Source of the DNA: Palaemon carinicauda
Lineage: Eukaryota > Arthropoda > Malacostraca > Decapoda > Palaemonidae
Assembly: GCF_036898095.1 (NCBI RefSeq)
Contig: NC_090763.1
Coordinates: 64,116,536 to 64,180,535 of the forward strand
Reading direction: 5' to 3'
Length of the DNA: 64,000 bases
Position numbers and translations under genes: made by a program. The notes under the pieces are model-generated. The model made no database searches. It was not told where the DNA came from and was given only the letters and a program-made list of their open reading frames with translations. Below are positions 56,438 to 64,000 of this stretch, piece by piece; position 1 is the stretch's first letter, and every line of letters starts with the position of its first letter.

Positions 56438-58530
56438 CATACATACATACATATACCAAGGCACTTCCCCCAATTTTGGGGGGTAGCCGACATCAACAAA
56501 TGAAACAAAAACAAAAAAGGGGACCTCTACTCTCTACGTTCCTCCCAGCCTAACAAGGGACTCAACCGAGTTCAGCGGGTACTGCTAGGGTGCCACAGCC
56601 CACCCTCCCACATTATCCACCACAGATGAAGCTTCATAATGCTAAATCCCCTACTGCTGCTACCTCCGCGGTCATCTAAGGCATTGGAGGAAGCAGCAGG
56701 GCCTACCGGAACTGCGTCACAATCGCTCGCCCTTCATTCCTATTTCTAGCACCCTCTCTTGCCTCTCTCACATCTGTCCTCCTATCACCCAGAGCTTCCT
56801 TCACTCCATCCATCCACCCAAACCTTGGCCTTCCTCTTGTACTTCTCCCATCAACTCTTGCATTCATCAACTTCTTTAGCAGACAGCCATTTTCCATTCT
56901 CTCAACATGGCCAAACCACCTCAACACATTCATATCCACTCTAGCTGCTAACTCATTTCTTACACCCGTTTTCACTCACCACTTCGTTCCTAACCCTATC
57001 TACTCGAGATACACCAGCCATACTCCTTAGACACTTCATCTCAAACACATTCAATTTCTGTCTCTCCATCACTTTCGTTCCCCACAACTCCGATCCATAC
57101 ATCACAGTTGGTACAATCACTTTCTCATATAGAACTCTCTTTACATTCATGCCCAACCCTCTATTTTTTTACTACTCCCTTAACTGCCCCCAACACTTTG
57201 CAACCTTCATTCACTCTCTGACGTACATCTGCTTCCACTCCACCATTTGCTGCAACAACAGACCCTAAGTACTTAAACTGATCCACCTCCTCAAGTAACT
57301 CTCCATTCAACATGACATTCAGCCTTGCACCACCTTCCCTTCTCATACATCTCATAGCCTTACTCTTACCCACATTAACACTCAACTTCCTTCTCTCACA
57401 CACACTTCCAAATTCTGTCACTAATCGGCCAAGCTTCTCTTCTGTGTCTGTAACCAGTACAGTATCATCCGCAAACAACAACTGATTTACCTCGCATTCA
57501 TGGTCATTCTCGTCTACCAGTTTTAATCCTCGTCCAAGCACTTGAGCATTCACCTCTCTCACCACTCCATCAACATAAAAGTTAAACTACCACAGCGACA
57601 TCACACATCCCTGTCTGAGCCCCACTCTCACCGGAAACCAATCACTCACTTCATTTCCTATCCTAACACATGCTTTACTACCTTTGTAGAAACTTTTCAC
57701 TGCTTGCAACAACCTTCCACCAACTCCATATAACCTCATCACATTCTACATTGCTTCCCTATCAACTCTATCATACGATTTCTCCAGATCCATAAACGCA
57801 ACATACACCTCCTTACCTTTTGCTAAATATTTCTCGCATATCTGCCTTACTGTAAAAATATGATTCATACAACCCCTGCCTCTTCTAAAACCACCCTGTA
57901 CTTCTAAGATTGCATTCTCTGTTTTATCCTTGATCCTATTAATCATTACTCTACCATACACTTTTCCAACTATGTACGCTTAACAAACTAATACTTCTTG
58001 AATTACAACACTCATGCACATCTCCCTTACCCTTATATAGTGTTACAATACATGCACAAACCCAATCTACTGGTACCATTGACAACACAAAACACATATT
58101 AAACAATCTCACCAACCATTCAAGTACAGTCACACCCCCTTCCTTCAACATCTCAGCTCTCACACCATCCATACCAGATGCTTTTCCTACTCTTGTTTCA
58201 TCTAGTGCTCTCCTCACTTCATCTATTGTAATTTCTCTCTCATTCTCATCTCCCATCACTGGCACCTCAACACCTGTAACAGCAATTATATCTGCCTCCC
58301 TATTATCCTCAACATTCAGTAAACTTTCAAAATATTCCGCCCATCTTTTCCTTGCCTCCTCTCCTTTTAACAACTTTCCATTTCCATCTTTCACGGTCTC
58401 TTCAATTCTTGAGCCAGCCTTCCTTACTCTCTTCACTTCTTTCCAAAACTTCTTCTCATTCTCTTCATATGAATGACCCAGTCCCTGACCCCACCTCAGG
58501 TCAGCTGCCCTCATGTCTCACAGTAAAAGC
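56438..58530 (-). pseudogene. 5'-truncated LINE reverse transcriptase
   Basis: RT-type ORF pieces on the - strand: GKASGMDGVRAEMLKEGG and VPVDWVCACIVTLYKGKGD (58514-57951), GGFRRGRGCMNHIFTVRQIC and YVAFMDLEKSYDRVD (57961-57746), then LLFADDTVLVTD with an intact FADD near 57470, and FKYLGSVVAANGG. The C-terminal region has MYGSELWGTK and LRWFGHVERM. A few frameshifts separate the pieces. The 3' tail ends ACTTCCCCCAATTTTGGGGG and an ACAT microsatellite at 56440-56455. Clade not fixed. Confidence 0.85.
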
Positions 58531-59165
58531 AAATACTCTGGCAATCTTGTAAAACAAAAATAACCTCTTTAAAGAATTAAACAATAATATCCCTTCTGCT
58601 AGGGTGCAGTCCATTAGGTTTACACAAAAAGTGTAATCAAATTTATTGCCCTAAATGACCAAGTAACAAATTTTGAATATTGAATTCTTAAGATACTTCA
58701 GTAATAAATTATATATTAAATATATTCTTTATATAGAATATATTTAAGTTAAAAATTAACCTTAAACATAAGCAAAATTCAAGAATTTACTCTATGAACG
58801 TAATAATTAAAGAAATGAAGGCAAATTTACAAAATTTAGGTGATGAACAAGTCCGATAATAGTTTAAATAAGTTTAACCAGATTAAATTTACATTATACT
58901 CTCCCAATGCTGTGTTCAAGATTTGTCTTATAGGAACAAGGTAAAATTATAATGTTACTGTATGTGGGAAATGAGCAAGAGGTAGAACTGTAGATGAAAA
59001 GCCAAAAGTAGAAAGGAATGCATCTGGGGCTTAAGGATATTTCTGACACTTTGGTATTCATAATGTTCTATGCAATGCTCCCTGATAGCACACTATCTGG
59101 TGCCAGCATTTTATGGTAAGCTTAACAATGGGAAATACTCTAAAGAATAAATACTAATTACAGTA
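58531..59165 (+). other. No feature recognised
   Basis: AT-rich sequence without coding signal or repeats that I can support. Confidence 0.6.
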
Positions 59166-60387
59166 CAGGTATACCTAGACTTGAGTTGTTTCGAGTTAAG
59201 TCTTTCAAATTTGTCGTCAAAAATAACATGGAAAAATAAAACTCCAGTTTTGAGTAATTTTGTTTGACTTTCCGTATGTCCACCACTAGGTACGAAGTCA
59301 TAATATGACTGGAAAACCGATAAAAGAACACAAAACATGTTGCTTTACTATAAATAAGAATTAATGGATATAAAATCATATGAAACTACATATATTTATG
59401 AACGTAAATGTTCACGTAAGTAACATAAATCCTAGCGAATGAACTACGAAAACAGCCGTGACTTTTGATATTAATTAGCAGTCTTTAAGAGCTTAGCAGT
59501 GATGTTTTCTATGATACTTCAACTATCGACTATTTATTGTACAATAAACAAGAAAAAAGTATATAAAATTATATGAAAATACATTTTTGTAGGCTATTTT
59601 CTTAATGTCAAGTGCAACTTAACAATCGACAATTATTTATTAATTTTTTTTTATGGTTGTGATTGGCTGATCTCGAGACTATCGCGAATAACGAACAATA
59701 TTTTTTTTCTAGCTCATTTTATATAAATTACATCAGCCCCAATTTGTTATAGAATATCATAGTTTTCATACATTTTGATTAAAGCTATTATCATTAGTTA
59801 TTATTTGAATGTTTCTCTCAAAGAAGAACAATGATCAACGAACTCTACCAAGTTTCTTAATAAAATGGGCATTAAACAACAACTACTATAGATGAATCAG
59901 CTGTTTTCGCGGACGATCCGCAGCCATCGACATAGGCTATGCGATGTAAACAAAGATATTGAATGTAAATATTGATAAATGTAACAGTTAAGTTTTATAT
60001 TATCGCGAAATAATTATAACAATTTGTTAATTAACCTTACAAAATCTTTCTATTTTATACTCCATAGAACACACCACATTCACAAATAAACAGCCCGCGA
60101 TGTAGTGGAAACATGATAAATTGTAAAGATCTACGTTTACAAGTATGGATGTACAGTTATTAGTAAAAATTATATTCCTTCTTTTATACTAAATTAAAAT
60201 CTAAAATTTATTTGTTTTTAAGCTTAAATATATCCTTAGTAACCATATATTATTCAAATTGCATTTACAAATAAAATACAGAACTGGGAATTATTCGAGG
60301 TTTAGCCAAGTGACGAGTAAATTCGACTACCGTCGTTTTTCAACTCAAGTCTCCTCTCCTCGAACCAATTACATACAGGTATACCTG
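59166..60387. mobile_element. Possible mariner/pogo-type non-autonomous DNA element
   Basis: CAGGTATACCT at 59166-59176 and its inverse AGGTATACCTG at 60377-60387, each flanked by TA outside. Further inward both ends carry GACTTGAGTTG-like sequence. 1.22 kb, no transposase frame. CAGG-start ends and a TA target are typical of pogo/Tigger elements; the family is inference. Confidence 0.45.
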
Positions 60388-61264
60388 TATATGGTAAAAC
60401 TACACTACAGTATTTAGAAATTGTATTCTTCTGATCTCCCCTTTTGTATATTTAAAATCAGTTACATTGCTGCTTGAAGACTATTTCTTTTAAATTAAGC
60501 ATAGTACTTCTCTGGGACCCTATAATTTTTCATTCTTTAGGAAAATGTATAGAGATAATGATTTATTCAAATAAATTATCTACTATTTGAATTACAATCA
60601 ATTGAAGTTCAAGGGATTTTTTTTACTTAGAAAGTAATTGGTTATATCACTGACATAATTATCACACTATAAGAAAAGTCTCTCTCTCTTGCAGCTACAT
60701 AATATTTACCTCCCCATTTTTATAAATTTCACTATTAGCCCAAGCAAGAAGATGGTCCATCTGTGATATAAATGTAGCTGAGAATACTTGTCCATCTAAT
60801 GAAAGTACCACTTGACAAAGAAGTAAGTTTAAAATGACTGAGTGTTTCAGGAGCTACTATTTGTTGTTGCTTCGGTATACTGTAGATGGCAGCAGTAAGG
60901 TAAAAATCCCTTTTAAAGTACTGTACTTTATATTTATTTCTGTATATTCGGTATCTCTCTACTCTATTTAAATACAGTATATTTCTTAGATAGGCACTAG
61001 GACTTCTAATCTACTCTCCAATTCTTCATGTTTGTCTATTATGTTTTTCTTCACTGTTGTGGTATATTTTTGTCAACCTTCTTAAACCTAAAAAGCAAGA
61101 CCCATGTCTAAATGCTGACCTTCAAAAGTGAATACTACTGTACTATGTCAAAAATAAGTTTTAGGACTGCAATTTCTATTCCTATACTCTTGGGGTCTGG
61201 TATTTTTCATTTGAAAAAGTAAATTTAAAATATATTCAATTTCAAATAGTTCAGTATTACACAA
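60388..61264 (+). other. No feature recognised
   Basis: AT-rich intergenic sequence between the TA-flanked element and DIRS-C. Confidence 0.6.
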
Positions 61265-61727
61265 CGGATTTTGAGCGAAGCGAAAAATCTATTTTTGGGT
61301 GAGATAGCCATGGCGTCCTGATGGAAGGTTCCTTTTTGGTAGCTTCCTTGGGTATAAAACTACTAAGATATTCCCAGAGAATTTAACCACAGGTTATCAC
61401 AGAATTCTAACTTCTGGAGCGAGTATCCCAAAGGTTTCCCTTTAAGACATCGTATATCAACAGGGGACGCATGTCTGAACGCGCCACATAGCTATCTACA
61501 CCCCGAACAGAGTTAATGCTTCGGTGTGTAAGGGTTGAGAATAGCTGGGAGCCGTTCCATAGCTAATCTCATTCGTGGCTACTACTGATACTCGAGACGT
61601 AAACAAACGGGCGCCATTGCTCAAATGACGTCACGTCCGTCTTCATCCTGAAGCCAGTTGCTTGCCCATCACCATGATACAGTAGAACAGGGTGGGATCT
61701 AAAACTGGACGAAGTATCAGGGAGGGT

Positions 61728-61826
61728 CCATCAGGACGCCATGGCTATCTCACCCAAAAATAGATTTTTCGCTTCGCTCAAAATCCGTTTTTTGGGCTCA
61801 AGCCATGGCGTCCTGATGGAAGAATA
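61728..61826. repeat. DIRS-C internal complementary region
   Basis: CCATCAGGACGCCATGGCTA through CGCTCAAAATCCG complements the right end exactly; TTTTTTGGGCTCAAGCCATG and onward presumably complements the unseen left end. Confidence 0.8.
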
Positions 61827-62609
61827 CCAGAGAATCAATGTATCGTGGTAGATTTTCCCCTAATAGTAAGTGCCAAGGCATTGACAAAACAGCATAGTAA
61901 TCTTTGATAAAGAACCATAGGGAAGAAGCATCCTGCCCCCCTTGGCAGTGAAGTTCCCATGGGCCATGCCGACGTCAAAGTGGTATTGAAGGGCTATTCA
62001 TCCTGATAGAAGAACTTGAAGAACTTGGAGATGAAGCCGAATGTTTGGTATCTGTGTAGGAACATTCTGAAAATTAGACCAGTGGTGGTTGGGCACTGTG
62101 TATTGAGAATGATGGTTCACCTCCCGGGTATTAAAAGTAAGTATTCGTGTTGGAACCTTACATAATCAGAGTGAATATAAATTAAGAGTTAGCATCTTAA
62201 TTTCTTCATAACCATAAGGAAAAGGGGGAATAATAAAACTATGACAGGCATGTATTTCATAGTAAGTAGGAGCTGATTGAGACGCACAGGTAATAAAATA
62301 GAAATTTTATTTCACAAATGCAGAAAGTAAAATTCTTTTTACAGTAATTATAATGTACATAGTAATAAAGACTTGCTCTTGAATCTGAAAAGGAATTTCA
62401 AGTTTATTAGTAGGCACTCGTTCTCGAGGAACGCAAGTCTTTGATAAAACACATCATGCTCAGGGCATGCGGCACTTGTGTGACAACTATGACATTTCAC
62501 CTGGGATAAGAACAGTTATAAAAGCACTAAGTGTTTTCGACATCACTATGAATCGCTCGAGGGTCAACATAGGCACCCGAAGAGTTAGAGTCCCAAGTAA
62601 CTCACTGTT

Positions 62610-63845
62610 CTACGCAGAGTTAGGTGCAGGTTTCATAACACTACCTGCGGCTACCACAAAATGTTTGACTTCGTGCACTTGTTTCGCATAATGTTTAAAG
62701 AAAACTCGCGAGGACTTCCAACCCGTGAAGTTTTTAAGGCTTTCAAAGTCCATGCTCTGAAAGAAATTCAGAGATGATGCCACTTTTCTAGGATCATGAC
62801 CAGCGGGTGTACTGTTAGGATCCGCTCTGCGAATGAAGTAGGTGATTTTCGCTCTTAATTGTTTCAGTGACAGGTCGCTGCCCGATGTTTCTCCTTTGAA
62901 GAGTTGGCCTCCACCAAAGTTTGAAGTTCTGCGAAGATAGACCTTGAGGCTCTCTACTGGACATAGAGAGGCATCCTCCTTCAGGGGGCATATTCTCCAA
63001 GGGCCCCATCTTTTGGTGGGTAATTCATTTTTGGCGAGAAACGTCGGATCAGGGGAGAGGGTAACTTCTCCTGTATCGGTAAACAGGATGTGTCCCTCTT
63101 CTCTTGATAATGCCATTATTTCGCTGACTCGAGCTCCTGAAGCGAGAGCAAAGAGAAATATAACTTTCTGAGTCAGATCCTTGAGAGGGCATGAATCATT
63201 GTCCAAGCTGGAGGCGAAATGGAGCACCTTGTCTAGTGACCAGGAGATCGGTTTCGGTGGGGGTGCTGGGCGTAGGCGAGCACATGCTTTCGGTAGTTTG
63301 TTGAAGATGTCGCTGGACAGATCAATTTGGAAAGCATATAGAATTGGTCTGGTCAAGGCCGATTTGCAGGTTGATATCGTATTGGCTGCTAATCCCTGTC
63401 CATGAAGGTGAATAAAGAAGGACATGCAGAAATCAATCGTGATTTCTTTAGGATTTTTTGTCTTGACGAAGGAGACCCATTTCCTCCAGGATGATTCATA
63501 TTGCCGTCTTGTGGATTCGGTCTTGTATTCCTCTAGGAAGTCCAGACTTTTCTTCGAGATCCCAAACCTCTTCTTTGCGGCTAGGGAGAGAAAATCATGA
63601 GATGAAGGTCCTTGATTTTCGATGATGAAGCGAAGACAGTCGACTTCTGTACTTGTTGAGAGAGAACTGGGCCCGGGAGAGGGATCAGCTTGGGCTGCAG
63701 CTCCAGGACCAGGGGGTACCAGTTGCTCCGAGGCCACTTGGGAGCCACTAGGGCCGCTGTCCCTTTGAAGGTTCTCAGTTTGGAGAGGACTTTCAACAGA
63801 AGGTTGGTGGGGGGGAACAGGTAGATCTTGGACCATCTGTTCCAA
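62610..63845 (-). CDS. DIRS-C tyrosine recombinase
   Basis: 411 codons, uninterrupted. The N-terminal ~90 residues are Pro/Ser-rich; this part overlaps the preceding frame, and the start codon is uncertain. The core begins FGISKKSLDFLEEYKTESTR. Catalytic residues: Arg in LASGARVSEIMALS (about 245), His350 and Arg353 of HDPR, and Tyr386 in FFKHYAKQ. Diverged from DIRS-A (different spacing and sequence), so a separate family. No lesions seen, so this copy may be recent. Confidence 0.88.
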   Translation of the reverse strand: MEQMVQDLPVPPHQPSVESPLQTENLQRDSGPSGSQVASEQLVPPGPGAAAQADPSPGPSSLSTSTEVDCLRFIIENQGPSSHDFLSLAAKKRFGISKKSLDFLEEYKTESTRRQYESSWRKWVSFVKTKNPKEITIDFCMSFFIHLHGQGLAANTISTCKSALTRPILYAFQIDLSSDIFNKLPKACARLRPAPPPKPISWSLDKVLHFASSLDNDSCPLKDLTQKVIFLFALASGARVSEIMALSREEGHILFTDTGEVTLSPDPTFLAKNELPTKRWGPWRICPLKEDASLCPVESLKVYLRRTSNFGGGQLFKGETSGSDLSLKQLRAKITYFIRRADPNSTPAGHDPRKVASSLNFFQSMDFESLKNFTGWKSSRVFFKHYAKQVHEVKHFVVAAGSVMKPAPNSA

Positions 63846-64000
63846 TCCAGTGACATGGCATCCACTGCTTCTGCTTTGGGGTCCTCGTACGGGGCCACAT
63901 ACCGAGGAAGTTGATTGTTGTCGCTCGTTGCAAAGAGATCTATCTGAAGTTCTGGGACTTGGTGAGAGATGAAGGAGAACAATCTTGCGTCTAGAGACCA
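63581..64000 (-). CDS. DIRS-C RT polyprotein C terminus, methyltransferase-like (partial)
   Basis: Open to the window edge. It reads LQIDLFATSDNNQLPRYVAP, DAMSLDWNRWSKIYLFPPTN, LVAPKWPRSNWYPLVL. This is the same block that follows RNase H in DIRS-A, with FPPT at the FPPF position. It overlaps the recombinase frame by about 265 bp in another frame, as in DIRS-A. RT and RNase H lie beyond 64000. Confidence 0.8.
   Translation of the reverse strand, partial: WSLDARLFSFISHQVPELQIDLFATSDNNQLPRYVAPYEDPKAEAVDAMSLDWNRWSKIYLFPPTNLLLKVLSKLRTFKGTAALVAPKWPRSNWYPLVLELQPKLIPLPGPVLSQQVQKSTVFASSSKIKDLHLMIFSP

Larger units (their letters stand above)
61265..64000 (-). mobile_element. DIRS-C: 3' part of a different DIRS family, runs off the window
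   Basis: Minus-strand element with recombinase and the end of an RT-linked frame. Its right end is at about 61265. 61265-61324 (CGGATTTTGAGCGAAGCGAA onward) is an exact 60-bp reverse complement of 61728-61787. That in turn adjoins 61788-61826, expected to match the left end, so this is the internal complementary region. The right terminal repeat lies between (61325-61727). The left end, gag and RT core are outside the window. 61827-62609 is 3' untranslated element sequence. Confidence 0.85.

Overview
This window is animal nuclear DNA, most likely from a decapod crustacean and probably a caridean (palaemonid-type) shrimp. The evidence is an intron-rich gene with GT-AG splice sites, long ATT/TAA microsatellites, a very abundant interspersed repeat (called R1 here, core CTACAACCCTAGTTGG) that I associate with shrimp genomes, and several DIRS-type retrotransposons. 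The species call is inference. The gene and element assignments come from the sequence.

One host gene fills most of the window: the 3' half of a membrane-bound adenylyl cyclase closest to ADCY8 (Drosophila Ac78C), on the + strand from 1857 to about 55738. I can place 13 exons. They encode the end of the C1a domain, the C1b linker (Ser-rich and acidic), transmembrane helices 7-12 with a very large extracellular loop, the complete C2 catalytic domain and a short C-terminal tail. Helices 1-6 and most of C1 lie upstream of the window.

The introns hold mobile and repetitive DNA. 0.1-11.8 kb: three copies of a foldback element, composite ATT microsatellites, a 7 x 61 bp tandem array, a ~64 bp array, a ~37 bp satellite and a pre-miRNA-like hairpin. 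12-19 kb: R1 copies and an invertebrate-type repeat between exons. The 18.5 kb intron 7 (19.4-37.9 kb) contains an almost intact DIRS element (DIRS-A, 19767-25443), a decayed non-LTR retrotransposon (26.3-29.5 kb) and a defective DIRS (DIRS-B1, 29664-36483). Introns 8-11 (38-44.8 kb) hold R1 copies, microsatellites and a decayed LINE. The last intron holds a second defective DIRS (DIRS-B2, 45657-52145).

Downstream of the gene are a 5'-truncated LINE on the - strand (56.4-58.5 kb), a short element flanked by TA with palindromic ends (59166-60387), and the 3' part of a third DIRS family (DIRS-C, - strand, 61265 to the window edge).

The most interesting system is the DIRS set. DIRS-A has gag, reverse transcriptase/RNase H/methyltransferase-like and tyrosine recombinase reading frames, inverted terminal repeats and the internal complementary region typical of DIRS replication. 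DIRS-B1 and B2 share one internal deletion that removes the reverse transcriptase core, and share several stop codons. Yet each has almost identical terminal repeats within itself. This suggests a non-autonomous DIRS lineage copied in trans.
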